Shown: positions 25,617 through 34,368 of the stretch, piece after piece
Numbering within the stretch: position 1 is the first letter of the stretch
Layout of the letters: every line of letters begins with the position of its first letter
Source of the DNA: Hoeflea sp.
GTDB lineage: Bacteria; Pseudomonadota; Alphaproteobacteria; Rhizobiales; Rhizobiaceae
DNA length: 64,000 bases
Direction of reading: 5' to 3'
Assembly (NCBI GenBank): GCA_020637795.1
Contig: JACKJT010000002.1
Coordinates: 1,090,247-1,154,246, forward strand
Program-made: the position numbers and the translations under genes
Notes under the pieces: generated by a model
What the model saw: the letters and a program-made list of their open reading frames with translations, nothing else
What the model was told of the DNA's origin: nothing
Databases searched by the model: none

Positions 25617-26603
25617 CTAGACTTTCTCCCAGCCGTCATGTGCCGCCGCGCGGTAGACCGCGTCGATGAATTTCTGGTTGAGCACCGACTGCTCCAGGGT
25701 GAAGACCTCTTCTTCCCCGCCTTGCACCTTGCGGACAAACGCCTCGGCCTGAAGCCGGTATTGCCTGACGCCGGGGAAGCGGAAGATCTGCGCTTCCTCG
25801 TGATCGACATTGTGCAGGGTAACGACCGCATGACCGTAGTCGCCGGCATTGAAAGGCGCGGTGACTTCGATAAAGCCCTTTTCGCCGTGGAACACCATCA
25901 ATTGCCTGAGCGCCATCTGCGTCGAGCAATAGAAGCTCATCTCGAAATCGCCGAAATCGGCCTTGACGCTGGCGTAGATGTCGGTGCCGAAATCCGGATC
26001 GCGCTCGACCACGGCCTGCACCCGGAGCGGTTCGCTTCCGGTTGAAAACCGTGTCGAGACCGTCGGGTAGACGCCGATGTCCGGCAGGCCGCCTCCCCCC
26101 AGGTCCGGCTGGTTGCGCATATTGTCGGGGTCGACGTTGAAGTAGGAAAACGCGCCCTGCACGTGGCGCAGGCGGCCGATGGCGCCATTGCCGATGAGCT
26201 CTCGGACTTTGCGCCATTGCGGGTGATAGGTGACCATGAAGGCTTCGCAGACCAGCACCTTGTTCGCATCGCGTGCCGCAATCAGCGGCGCAATTTCATC
26301 CGCATGCAGCGCGATCGGCTTTTCGCAGAGCACGTGCTTGCCGGCCTGGGCTGCCTTGATAGACCATTCGATGTGCTGCGATGTCGGCAACGGGATATAG
26401 ACGCCATCCACCTCGTCCGAGGCGATGAGGCCTTCATAGGGCCAGAAGGCGAGCGGCGCGCCGAAACGGTCGGCCAGTTCGCGGGCGCGGGCATGGTCGC
26501 GACTGGCGATCGCGGTAACCACACCGTTCTCCGAATCCTGCAATTGCGGGATCACCTGCTCGCGACCGATCCTGGCGGTCGACAATATTCCCCATCTGAA
26601 CAT
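25617..26603 (-). CDS. Gfo/Idh/MocA-family oxidoreductase
   Basis: Predicted NAD(P)-dependent sugar or polyol dehydrogenase, cytoplasmic. The 328-residue protein has an N-terminal Rossmann domain (RWGILSTARIGREQVIPQL), the conserved catalytic-site motif EKP (Glu94-Lys95-Pro96 in VLCEKPIALH), and a C-terminal beta-sheet domain with GGGGLPDIGVYP, where the DIGVYP segment supplies active-site residues. It resembles the trans-1,2-dihydrobenzene-diol/D-xylose dehydrogenase branch. It is last in the operon with a ribose-type ABC importer (126 bp after the permease), so it probably oxidises the imported sugar. Confidence 0.87.
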   Translation of the reverse strand: MFRWGILSTARIGREQVIPQLQDSENGVVTAIASRDHARARELADRFGAPLAFWPYEGLIASDEVDGVYIPLPTSQHIEWSIKAAQAGKHVLCEKPIALHADEIAPLIAARDANKVLVCEAFMVTYHPQWRKVRELIGNGAIGRLRHVQGAFSYFNVDPDNMRNQPDLGGGGLPDIGVYPTVSTRFSTGSEPLRVQAVVERDPDFGTDIYASVKADFGDFEMSFYCSTQMALRQLMVFHGEKGFIEVTAPFNAGDYGHAVVTLHNVDHEEAQIFRFPGVRQYRLQAEAFVRKVQGGEEEVFTLEQSVLNQKFIDAVYRAAAHDGWEKV

Positions 26604-26728
26604 GTAGCTTGCTCCTTATGCTTGTCGGCTCATGCCTGGTGGCGCTGCCCGGAACGGCAACGCGACAGACGTTCGCTGCTGAAACTCTCAATACCTGCTC
26701 TCTGCCAATGCGCTGGAATGCCCGGCCG

Positions 26729-27721
26729 TCATCGCTTTGCGCTGTCTTCAAGCGCCGACATGGCGATTTGCTGGCGCCGGGCCTCGCGATAACGGGAAAA
26801 CTGCGTGTCAGCGATCACCCCGGCCAGAATGACGCTGCCCATGACCGCGAAATTGAGCGAGGACGGGATGCCCAGAAGGTTGACCAGGTTCTGCAGCACC
26901 TGCAGCAGGATCACCCCGAGGACCACACCGACGATCGAGCCCTCGCCGCCGCGCAGCGAAAAGCCGCCCAGCACAGCCGCGGCGATGCCATAGAGCTCAT
27001 AGAAATTGCCATGCGAGGACGGCTGCACCGAGCGGGTATACATGGCGAAGAACACCGCCGAGATGCCGGTGAGAAAGGCGCAAAGCACATAGGCCTGTAT
27101 GATGACGCGGTCGGTATTGATGCCGGAATAGCGCGCGGCTTCCGCATTCTTGCCGACCGCGAACAGGTGCCGGCCGAAGACCGTGCGGTGCAACAGGAAC
27201 CAGGCGACGATGGCCACCAGCGCGAAGGCAACGACAGAATGCGGCACGCCGGCGGTGCGGCCCGAAACAAGGAACTCGAGCGTCGGAAAATTCGATCCGA
27301 ATGTGAAGCCGGCGGTGCCGTCCTTGGTGTAGAACCGCGCAACGCCGCGATAGATCAGCAGGCCACACAGCGTGACGACGAAAGGCTGCAGCTTCAGCCG
27401 GGTGATCAGCCAGCCGTGCAGAAGGCCGATGAAGACCGAAAGCACCATGACGACCGCCAGCGCCATCGGCCAGGGCACGCCGAAGCTGGCGATCAGGTCG
27501 ACGAAGATCACGCCAAGCAGCGCAATCACCGATCCGATCGATAGCTCGATGCCGGCGGTGACGATGACGAAGGCCTCGGCGATCGAAAACAGCCCGAACA
27601 GGCCGATCAGGTTGGCCGTGTTGGCCAGGTTGATCGGCGACAGAAACCGCGGATTGACCATGGCGACGATCGCGCCGACGGTGATAACTAGCGTGGCAAG
27701 GCCAATGTCTTTCTTCTGCAT
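26729..27721 (-). CDS. Sugar ABC transporter permease, RbsC type
   Basis: Inner-membrane permease for a ribose/xylose-type importer (BPD_transp_2), 330 residues with eight to ten transmembrane helices. Typical segments are ITVGAIVAMVNPRFLSPINLANTANLIG, VIVTAGIELSIGSVIAL and AAAVLGGFSLRGGEGSIVGVVLG. It lies 12 bp after the two-domain ATPase gene, in the order binding protein, ATPase, permease, dehydrogenase. The sugar is unknown. Confidence 0.9.
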   Translation of the reverse strand: MQKKDIGLATLVITVGAIVAMVNPRFLSPINLANTANLIGLFGLFSIAEAFVIVTAGIELSIGSVIALLGVIFVDLIASFGVPWPMALAVVMVLSVFIGLLHGWLITRLKLQPFVVTLCGLLIYRGVARFYTKDGTAGFTFGSNFPTLEFLVSGRTAGVPHSVVAFALVAIVAWFLLHRTVFGRHLFAVGKNAEAARYSGINTDRVIIQAYVLCAFLTGISAVFFAMYTRSVQPSSHGNFYELYGIAAAVLGGFSLRGGEGSIVGVVLGVILLQVLQNLVNLLGIPSSLNFAVMGSVILAGVIADTQFSRYREARRQQIAMSALEDSAKR

Positions 27722-27733
27722 CGTCTGCTCTTT

Positions 27734-29239
27734 CTATTCCACGGCGAGCCGGAGAATGTTTTCCTCGGTCAGTTCCGTCCGGCTCAGGATCCCGGTGATC
27801 CGCCCGCGGCACATCACGGCAACCCGGTCCGAGATGCCGATCACTTCTTCCATGTCCGACGAGATCATCAGGATCGCCACGCCCTGCCCCGCCAGTTCCT
27901 GCATCAGGTGGTAGACTTCCGCCTTGGCGCCGACATCGATGCCGCGCGTCGGCTCGTCCAGGATGATCAGCTTCGGGTTCATCGCCAGCCATTTGGCCAG
28001 AACCACCTTCTGCTGGTTGCCGCCCGAAAGCTCCGCCACTGCGCGGTTGAGGCTCGACGCCTTGATCTGGAGTTTCTTTCTCGACTCCTCGGCCAGCCGG
28101 GTTACCGCCTCGGCATCGACAAATCCCCGCCTGGCCAGTGCCGCGTGGCTTGGCATCGCAATGTTTTCCGTCACCGCGAAATCGAGAAACAGGCCCTCGC
28201 CCTTTCGATCCTCCGGCACCAGGCAGATCCCGGCGGCGATCGCGGCCGGAACGGAGTTGCCCGGAAGCGGCTGCCCGTCCATCTCGATGCTTCCGCCCTC
28301 GATCCGGTCAATGCCGAATATGGCCCGTGCAAGTTCGGTCCGCCCGGCCCCGACCAGCCCCGCAAGGCAGGTAATCTCTCCGGCGCGCAGGCAGAGATCC
28401 ACGCTTTGATGCGGATAGGCGCTGGTGCGCAGCGCATTGAGTTCCAGCACCGGCTTGCCCGCCACATTGTCGGATTTCTCGTAGAACTGGCTGACATCGC
28501 GCCCGATCATCATCCGGACCATCGTGTCCTTGTCGATCTCGCTCCGGGACAATTCACCCGCATTGCGGCCGTCACGCAGCACGACGACACGGTCCGCCAC
28601 GTCGGCGATTTCAGCCAGCCTGTGGGTGATGAACAGCACGGCCACGCCGTCGGCGCGCAGTTTCCGGATGACCTCGAGCAGCCGGTTGGTCTCGGACAGG
28701 GTCAGGCTTGATGTCGGCTCATCGAGGATCAGAAGGCGCAAGTTGATCGACAGGGCGCGGGCGATCTCGAGCAATTGCTGGTCGGCCAGCGAGAGCTCGG
28801 AAACGGCATCCTTCGGGCCGAAGCGCGTGCCCAGCATTTCAAGGATTGGCGCCACTCTCTCCTGCATCGCCACCTGGTCGAGAAAGCCGAAAAAACCGCG
28901 CCGCATCTCCCGGCCGAGCAGCACGTTTGCCGTGACGTCGAGGTTGGAAAAGGGATTGAGTTCCTGATGGACGAGCGCGATGCCCAATTGGTTGACGCGC
29001 GCCGGCGTGAGATGGCTTGCCTCCTGCCCGTCAATGACAATGCGCCCCTCATCGGGAGCGATGGCGCCGCTGATGACCTTCATCAATGTGGATTTGCCGG
29101 CACCGTTCTCTCCGATCAGGCCGACGACCTCGCCGCCGCGGATGCTCATGGCGATATCGTTGAGCGCGATGGCGCCCGGATAGACTTTGGTGATCCCGGC
29201 AAGTTCGAGCGATATGTGCTTGCCTGATTGTTGGGTCAT
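27734..29239 (-). CDS. Sugar ABC transporter ATP-binding protein, two-domain RbsA/XylG type
   Basis: Energises the RbsC-type permease. From ATG 29239 the product is 501 residues with two fused ABC domains. The first has Walker A GENGAGKST, signature LSLADQQ and Walker B LLILDEPTSSL. The second has a degenerate Walker A region (GLVGAGRTELARAIFG), the signature ELSGGNQQKVVLAKWLA and Walker B LIILDEPTRGIDVG. This asymmetry is normal for the family. A longer frame to 29278 lacks a ribosome site. It is second in the sugar operon, after an intercistronic hairpin. Confidence 0.92.
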   Translation of the reverse strand: MTQQSGKHISLELAGITKVYPGAIALNDIAMSIRGGEVVGLIGENGAGKSTLMKVISGAIAPDEGRIVIDGQEASHLTPARVNQLGIALVHQELNPFSNLDVTANVLLGREMRRGFFGFLDQVAMQERVAPILEMLGTRFGPKDAVSELSLADQQLLEIARALSINLRLLILDEPTSSLTLSETNRLLEVIRKLRADGVAVLFITHRLAEIADVADRVVVLRDGRNAGELSRSEIDKDTMVRMMIGRDVSQFYEKSDNVAGKPVLELNALRTSAYPHQSVDLCLRAGEITCLAGLVGAGRTELARAIFGIDRIEGGSIEMDGQPLPGNSVPAAIAAGICLVPEDRKGEGLFLDFAVTENIAMPSHAALARRGFVDAEAVTRLAEESRKKLQIKASSLNRAVAELSGGNQQKVVLAKWLAMNPKLIILDEPTRGIDVGAKAEVYHLMQELAGQGVAILMISSDMEEVIGISDRVAVMCRGRITGILSRTELTEENILRLAVE

Positions 29240-29269
29240 CGTTGTTCCGGATGAGAATGTTGGATCTGG

Positions 29270-29307
29270 AGGCTGCACGAGTACCGGGAAGTAAGCTCGT
29301 GCAGCCT
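29270..29307 (-). other. Intercistronic 12-bp stem-loop between binding-protein and ATPase genes
   Basis: AGGCTGCACGAG (29270-29281) pairs perfectly with 29296-29307 across a 14-nt loop. It lies 25 bp downstream of the binding-protein stop, and no U run follows on the minus strand. It is therefore more likely an mRNA-stabilising or ribonuclease-blocking hairpin that raises binding-protein yield over ATPase than a terminator. Confidence 0.65.
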
Positions 29308-29331
29308 GAACAGAGTATTGGAGTACCCTGC

Positions 29332-30279
29332 TTATCCGCCGATGCGGGCTTTCAGCTCCGCCTCGAAGGCATCGACATTGTCCTTGCCGATCTTCTTCGT
29401 CGGGACGATGATGAGGCCGTCAGCCGGAACTTGCGACTTGTCGCCTTCCAGGTAGGCGGCCATCAGCTTCATGCCCTGGTATCCCCACTGGTAGGGATCC
29501 TGCACCACTGTGCCGGCGAAGCTGCCCTCGCGAACGGCGCCAAGCGTGATCGGATCCTCGTCGAAGCCGATCACCGTGATCTCGCCCAGCTTTCCGGCTG
29601 CCTGCAGCGCTTCATAGATCTTGGGCGGATTGTAGGAATAGAACCCGACCATGCAATTGATGTCCGGATTGGCGGCCAGCACGTCATCGACGTTGGAGCG
29701 CGCCCGGGCAAAATCGACATCGTCGCCTCGGACGTCAACCAGTTCGATGCCCGAGCCTTCGACGGCCTGGCGGAAGCCGGCAATGCGCTCGACGGCGTTG
29801 TCGGCGCCGAGAAAGCCGACAAAGCCCATGCACTTGCCGCCATTCGGCAGGGCTTCAACGGCAATCTCGCCTGCCTGCACGCCGGCTGCCGTGTTGGACG
29901 AACCGAGATAGGCGATGCGGTTGCTGTCGGGAGCATCGCTGTCGGTGGTAAACAGCGGCACCTGGGCGGCGATCCGGTTGAAGGCGTCGATCGAGTTCTT
30001 CGGATCGGCCGACGAGATCATGATCGCGTCGGTTCCCGCAGCCACCAGGTCGTCCATCAGGGCGTTCTGCAGCGCAGCGGTGCCCTGGGCCGGATAGCGA
30101 AACTGCAATTCGTAACCGGGAAGTTCGGCCTGGGCCGCCTTCACGCCGGCTTCCGACAGTTTCCAGAAATCAGACGCCGCATTGACCACGAAAGCCAGCG
30201 CCGGCTTTTCCTGTGCAAAGGCACCGCTGGCCGCCAGCACGACGCCCGCAGTCAGAAGTATCGACTTGAGATTGTACAT
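29332..30279 (-). CDS. Periplasmic sugar-binding protein, RbsB/LacI-like fold
   Basis: Periplasmic binding protein for the RbsA/RbsC-type importer downstream. The 315-residue precursor has a Sec signal peptide (LKSILLTAGVVLAASGAFAQ) and the Peripla_BP_4 fold (LAFVVNAASDFWKLSEAGVKAAQAEL, DAIMISSADPKNS, TVIGFDEDPITLGAVREG). A GGGGAGG lies close upstream of the ATG. The fold is clear; the ligand could be a pentose, a hexose or a polyol. First gene of a four-gene operon behind an AT-rich operator-like element. Confidence 0.9.
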   Translation of the reverse strand: MYNLKSILLTAGVVLAASGAFAQEKPALAFVVNAASDFWKLSEAGVKAAQAELPGYELQFRYPAQGTAALQNALMDDLVAAGTDAIMISSADPKNSIDAFNRIAAQVPLFTTDSDAPDSNRIAYLGSSNTAAGVQAGEIAVEALPNGGKCMGFVGFLGADNAVERIAGFRQAVEGSGIELVDVRGDDVDFARARSNVDDVLAANPDINCMVGFYSYNPPKIYEALQAAGKLGEITVIGFDEDPITLGAVREGSFAGTVVQDPYQWGYQGMKLMAAYLEGDKSQVPADGLIIVPTKKIGKDNVDAFEAELKARIGG

Positions 30280-30344
30280 GGTTTTCCTCCCCGCAGCCCT
30301 TGTTCCTCCAAGGCCGCTGTTAAGTCAGTTCGATTGGGCACGGA

Positions 30345-30362
30345 ATTAATATTATTACTAAT
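30345..30362. promoter_or_regulatory. AT-rich imperfect palindrome, candidate LacI-type operator (copy 1)
   Basis: ATTAATATTATTACTAAT is an 18-bp imperfect palindrome (7 of 9 half-site positions match), 66 bp upstream of the sugar-binding protein ATG. On the opposite strand it shares the 12-mer TAATAATATTAA and flanking TTA-S with a second copy at 32482-32499, in the divergent promoter of the neighbouring sugar system. Its AT content stands out from the GC-rich surroundings. The LacI regulator at 34369 is the likely ligand. Confidence 0.6.
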
Positions 30363-30426
30363 ACGCACCGGTGAAGGGAAACGACGGGGCGGCTCTTTCA
30401 AGCCAACCCCATCGCCCTCGGGAGAC

Positions 30427-31419
30427 CTAGTTGTTGGCGCAGAAGCCGGGATCTTCCTGGTTGCAAACGTCAAGCCCGGTGAACAGCGGATCGTCCACGG
30501 TCTCGCCATTGATAAGCTTGATCATCACGTCCGGCGCCTTGTAGCCCATTTCGAACGGACGCTGACCGACCTGGGAATGGCTGCGGCCATCGCGGAAGGC
30601 ATGCGTCTGCGGCGGCAGGGTGTCGCCGGCGATGATGATCAGCTCCTTGCTCTTGAGCTTGTCCATCACCTGGTCGGTGACCTGGGCATAGGCCTGCGGC
30701 GCAAACTGGGCCCAGCCGCCGATCAGGATGAAGGCATCGAGATCCGGATTTGCCGTGAACACATCCGACATCTGCTGGTTGGCAAGATCGGCCTGGTCGT
30801 TGGTAAAGACCGGGCATCCCTCGATCTCCGTCCAGCCGCCCTGGCCGGTCAAGCGGTCAATGCCCTTCTCGCCGGACGCGGTGTCACGGAAGCCCTGGGC
30901 GCGGGCATTGATGTTGTCGGCGGCGACATTGCCGAGCTGCAGGCAGACCGTCCCGCCGTCAGGCTTGAGCGCGCTCGCCTGTTCAGCCATTTTCACGCCC
31001 ATCAGGTAGTTGTCGGTGCCCAGATAGGTCTTGCGCAGATCACGGTCCGCCTCAAGGAAGTCCGCGTCGACCGTCATCACCGGAACAGTCGGCGCAATCG
31101 ACCGGATGCGGTTTGCCATGGCCGGCGCGTTCGACGGCGAGATGGCGATTGCCGCGACGCCGCGGGTCAGAAGGTCATCGACGATCTGCACTTCGCCGGC
31201 CTCGTCGGCCGACGACGCCGGACCGGTGTAGAGACATTCATACTCACTGTCCGCATTCTCGGACATCCACTTCTTGCACCCCAGATTGATCTGCTCGAAG
31301 AACGGGTTATCCAGTCCCTTGACGACGATCGCCAGGGTCTTCTTGTCCTGCGCAGCGGCCGAACCCGCCGCCAGCGTCATCACCGACAGGGCCGTCATGG
31401 CCAAAAGTTTCATTTTCAT
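30427..31419 (-). CDS. Periplasmic sugar-binding protein, second system (FrcB-like)
   Basis: Binding protein likely serving the FrcA/FrcC-like ATPase and permease encoded divergently at 32602-34345. The 330-residue precursor starts at ATG 31419, preceded by GGAGGAGAG; a longer frame to 31557 is spurious. It has a signal peptide (MKMKLLAMTALSVMTLAAGSAAA) and the Peripla_BP_4 fold (LAIVVKGLDNPFFEQINLGCKKWM). Several cysteines occur (for example in EYECLY, GCPVF and DVCNQEDPGFC), which may form disulfides. It is cotranscribed with the dehydrogenase gene, 41 bp upstream. Confidence 0.88.
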   Translation of the reverse strand: MKMKLLAMTALSVMTLAAGSAAAQDKKTLAIVVKGLDNPFFEQINLGCKKWMSENADSEYECLYTGPASSADEAGEVQIVDDLLTRGVAAIAISPSNAPAMANRIRSIAPTVPVMTVDADFLEADRDLRKTYLGTDNYLMGVKMAEQASALKPDGGTVCLQLGNVAADNINARAQGFRDTASGEKGIDRLTGQGGWTEIEGCPVFTNDQADLANQQMSDVFTANPDLDAFILIGGWAQFAPQAYAQVTDQVMDKLKSKELIIIAGDTLPPQTHAFRDGRSHSQVGQRPFEMGYKAPDVMIKLINGETVDDPLFTGLDVCNQEDPGFCANN

Positions 31420-31460
31420 AATTTTCTCTCCTCCACTGAAAACCGGCCAGACCTCCTGCC

Positions 31461-32441
31461 TTAGCCGGGATACCAAACCACGCGCGGGTCGTTCTCCTCG
31501 CGTTCGTATGCAAAGGCGCGATCGGCGAGCTCCTCCAGCCCCACCTCCGGCGCCCATCCGAGCACCATCCGCGCCTTTGAATTGTCGAGCCAGTTGCTGT
31601 GAAAAGGCGTGTCGATCTCGATCGGCTCAAGATCATTGCTGGCCTTGAGCACCTTGCCGACGACGCCGTAATCGACCGGCTGGTCCATCGAGATGTTGAA
31701 GAGCTGGCCTTGCGCCCGCGGGTTTCCGATTGTCGCCAGGATGGCCGAAACCAGGTCGTCGACATGGACGAAATTCCGCTTCAGATAGTCGCCGTTGGCA
31801 TCCCGCAAGACTGGCACATAGCGCCCGTTCCGGTAGCGCTGCAACGCCGTCTCATCGACAATCTCGGTCCACGGCGGTCCACCGAATTGTCCATCGCCGA
31901 AATCCAGCGCGAAGCGGAAATCGTCCTTTTCCATGATCCAGGGCGCACGCAGCGTCGACCAGTTGACGCCATACTGGATGCCGTATTGCTCCAGCATCGT
32001 CTCTTCCAGCACCTTGGTCAGCGCGTAGCAGCCCGGATAGGCCTTGCGCGCCGAAGCCTCGGTGATCGGCTCGTCATAGGGCTGAAAGATGTGACCAACC
32101 ACGCAATCACCACTGAGCAGGATGAACTGACGCGCCTCAGTCGACCTGCGGAACTCTTCCAGCAGATGAAACAGCCCCTTCAGCGCCACATCGAAGACCA
32201 GCTCCGGAGATTCCTTGACCGCGGCGAGGTGCACCACATGGGTCACACCCGCCATCGCCTCGGCGATCACGGCCTCGTCGGAGAGCGAGCCGGAAACAAT
32301 GGAAAGACGTGCGCGCGGCTCAACGAACCTGTTGTGGCACAGCGCGACGACCTCCCAATCGGCAAAACGGGGATCGGCGAGGAACGCAGGAATGAACACC
32401 TGCCCCACCTTTCCCGCAGCGCCCGTCACCAGCAGCCTCAT
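31461..32441 (-). CDS. NAD(P)-dependent epimerase/dehydratase-family oxidoreductase
   Basis: Extended short-chain dehydrogenase of 326 residues that probably oxidises or epimerises the imported sugar or its lactone. It has the nucleotide-binding GAAGKVG (7-13) and the catalytic pair Tyr139/Lys143 in YALTK; the serine in LLSGD supplies the third residue. A C-terminal substrate domain follows. It resembles uronate dehydrogenase or sugar epimerase families without a decisive match. First gene of a minus-strand pair with the binding protein and divergent from the ATPase gene, sharing the AT-rich operator. Confidence 0.85.
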   Translation of the reverse strand: MRLLVTGAAGKVGQVFIPAFLADPRFADWEVVALCHNRFVEPRARLSIVSGSLSDEAVIAEAMAGVTHVVHLAAVKESPELVFDVALKGLFHLLEEFRRSTEARQFILLSGDCVVGHIFQPYDEPITEASARKAYPGCYALTKVLEETMLEQYGIQYGVNWSTLRAPWIMEKDDFRFALDFGDGQFGGPPWTEIVDETALQRYRNGRYVPVLRDANGDYLKRNFVHVDDLVSAILATIGNPRAQGQLFNISMDQPVDYGVVGKVLKASNDLEPIEIDTPFHSNWLDNSKARMVLGWAPEVGLEELADRAFAYEREENDPRVVWYPG

Positions 32442-32481
32442 CCATTTCCTCCATCCCGTATCAAAACTTGCCCAAACAATA

Positions 32482-32499
32482 TTTACTAATAATATTAAG
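32482..32499. promoter_or_regulatory. AT-rich element, candidate LacI-type operator (copy 2), divergent promoter
   Basis: TTTACTAATAATATTAAG matches the reverse complement of copy 1 at 30345-30362 over TTA-S-TAATAATATTAA-K, followed by TC in both. It lies 41 bp upstream of the dehydrogenase gene and 103 bp upstream of the ABC ATPase gene. A promoter-like TATTAGTCATACTATAT stretch follows at about 32506-32522. One regulator bound here could control both divergent units. Confidence 0.6.
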
Positions 32500-32601
32500 T
32501 CAAGCTATTAGTCATACTATATGCTAGAATGCGCTCAGGAGGAGTGAGGTGGGCGGTTCATTGACGGCACACCCATAGGGCGAACCCGACGAGGAGGAAC
32601 A

Positions 32602-33342
32602 ATGTCGCGGCTTGTAATTACTGGACTATCAAAGAACTTCGGGGCGATTCAGGCGCTGTCGGGCGTGTCGCTATCCATTGAACCGGGAGAAGTCCTCGGC
32701 CTGATGGGCGACAACGGAGCGGGCAAATCCACCCTGGTCAAGATCATTGCCGGCAACTTCCGGCCATCGGCCGGCAACATCCGGATCGATGGAGAGGAGA
32801 TGGATTTCCACAGGCCGATCGATGCGCAGCGTGCGGGCATTGCCATGGTCTACCAGGACCTGGCTCTGAGCGACAATCTCACTGCCGCGTCCAACGTGTT
32901 CCTCGGAAGAGAGCCCATGCGCAGGCTCGGCCCGTTCAAGTACATCGACTACAAGCACATGAACACGGTTTCGGCGGAGCTGTTCAAGCAGCTCAAATCG
33001 GAAACAAGGCCACGCGACCTCGTGCGGAAAATGTCCGGAGGCCAGCGTCAGGCAGTCGCCATCGCGCGCACGCTGCTCTCCGAACCGAAGATCGTCATGA
33101 TGGATGAACCCACGGCCGCCATTTCCGTGCGCCAGGTCGCCGAAGTGCTCGATCTGATCCGCCGGCTGCGAGACCGCGGCATCAGCGTCATCCTCATCAG
33201 CCACAGAATGCCGGATGTCTTCAGCGTGTCGGACAGGATTGCCGTTCTGCGCCGTGGTGAACTGGTCAGCAGCAAGGCTGCGGTCCAGTCATCTCCCGAA
33301 GAAGTAACCGGCCTCATCACCGGCGCCATCGACGCCGCCTGA
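32602..33342 (+). CDS. Sugar ABC transporter ATP-binding protein, single-domain FrcA type
   Basis: ATPase of the second sugar importer. The 246-residue protein has a single ABC domain, with Walker A GDNGAGKST, Q-loop MVYQDLALSDNL, signature MSGGQRQAVAIARTL and Walker B VMMDEPTAAI. The length matches FrcA (fructose import in rhizobia) rather than two-domain RbsA. GAGGAGG stands 7 bp before the ATG. It is followed 13 bp later by the permease and then the LacI regulator. Confidence 0.9.
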   Translation: MSRLVITGLSKNFGAIQALSGVSLSIEPGEVLGLMGDNGAGKSTLVKIIAGNFRPSAGNIRIDGEEMDFHRPIDAQRAGIAMVYQDLALSDNLTAASNVFLGREPMRRLGPFKYIDYKHMNTVSAELFKQLKSETRPRDLVRKMSGGQRQAVAIARTLLSEPKIVMMDEPTAAISVRQVAEVLDLIRRLRDRGISVILISHRMPDVFSVSDRIAVLRRGELVSSKAAVQSSPEEVTGLITGAIDAA

Positions 33343-33355
33343 AAGGAACACCACA

Positions 33356-34345
33356 ATGACGACACTCGATGACATCATCGGCCGGAGCCAGCACGAAAGC
33401 CTGTTTTCCCGCATCAAGGGGCTTCAGGTCTTCTGGGTCTTCACCGCGGCGGTGCTCGCATGCCTGGCACTCACCCTCCTGACCGACGCCTTCGCCAGCG
33501 AACGCAACCTGTTCAACGTCGCCCGCAATTTCGCCTTTGTCGCCATCATTGCCATCGGCATGACAGCCGTGATCGCATCGGGTGGAATCGACCTGTCGGT
33601 CGGCTCCTCGGTCGTGCTCAGCGCAATGGTGATCAGCGTCGCCATGTCCAGCGGCTTGCCGTTCTGGATCTCGGCCATTCTCGCGCTGGGTGCCGCGCTC
33701 GCCGTCGGACTTTTCAACGGCATTCTGATTGCCTATGCGGGGATGCCGGCCTTTGTTGTCACACTCGGGACCTTGTCGGCAGCGCGCTCGCTCGCAATGG
33801 TACTGTCTGACAACAAGATGATCTGGGAGTTCGGCCCCGACCACGACATCCTGCTCTGGGTCGGCGGCGGCTCCACATTCGGTCTTCCCCACCCGCTCTA
33901 CGTTCTCACCGTGCTGACGATTGTCATGTCGCTGGCATTCAAGTGGACCCACTGGGGACAGCATCTTTTCGCTATCGGCAGCAACGAGAACGCCGCGGTA
34001 CTGACCGGGATCGCGGTCAAGCCGCTCAAGGTCAGCATCTACATGTTCTCCGCCTTCACGGCCGGACTGGCGGGCATCCTGATGGCCGGCTGGCTTGGCA
34101 GCGTCACCACCAATCTCGGCCAGGCAATGGAGCTCACAGTCATTGCCGCCGCCGTCATCGGAGGCGCCAACCTCGCCGGTGGCGAGGGGACGGCGTTTGG
34201 AGCCGTCGTCGGCGCCCTGTTGATAGAGGTTATTCGCAACTCCCTCATCTTGCTCGGCATCTCGACTTTCTGGCAGGGAATGTTCATAGGTACCTTCATC
34301 ATCGTTGCTGTGGCATTCGACCGATTCCGGAATTTCCGATCATAG
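33356..34345 (+). CDS. Sugar ABC transporter permease, FrcC/RbsC type
   Basis: Inner-membrane permease (BPD_transp_2) of 329 residues, FrcC-like. It has a cytoplasmic N-terminus (DDIIGRSQHESLFSRIKGL), then hydrophobic helices with the family motif GMTAVIASGGIDLSVGSSVVLSAMV and AAAVIGGANLAGGEGTAFGAVVGALL near the C-terminus. AAGGAA precedes the ATG by 7 bp. It pairs with the single-domain ATPase and the FrcB-like binding protein encoded on the other strand. Confidence 0.9.
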   Translation: MTTLDDIIGRSQHESLFSRIKGLQVFWVFTAAVLACLALTLLTDAFASERNLFNVARNFAFVAIIAIGMTAVIASGGIDLSVGSSVVLSAMVISVAMSSGLPFWISAILALGAALAVGLFNGILIAYAGMPAFVVTLGTLSAARSLAMVLSDNKMIWEFGPDHDILLWVGGGSTFGLPHPLYVLTVLTIVMSLAFKWTHWGQHLFAIGSNENAAVLTGIAVKPLKVSIYMFSAFTAGLAGILMAGWLGSVTTNLGQAMELTVIAAAVIGGANLAGGEGTAFGAVVGALLIEVIRNSLILLGISTFWQGMFIGTFIIVAVAFDRFRNFRS

Positions 34346-34368
34346 GTTGAAGTGAAGTTGGGGGCGCC

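Noticed and set aside
29242..31464. A 740-codon open frame antisense to both sugar-binding protein genes
   Set aside because: No domain or signal is recognisable, and the minus strand holds two clear binding-protein genes with signal peptides and ribosome sites.
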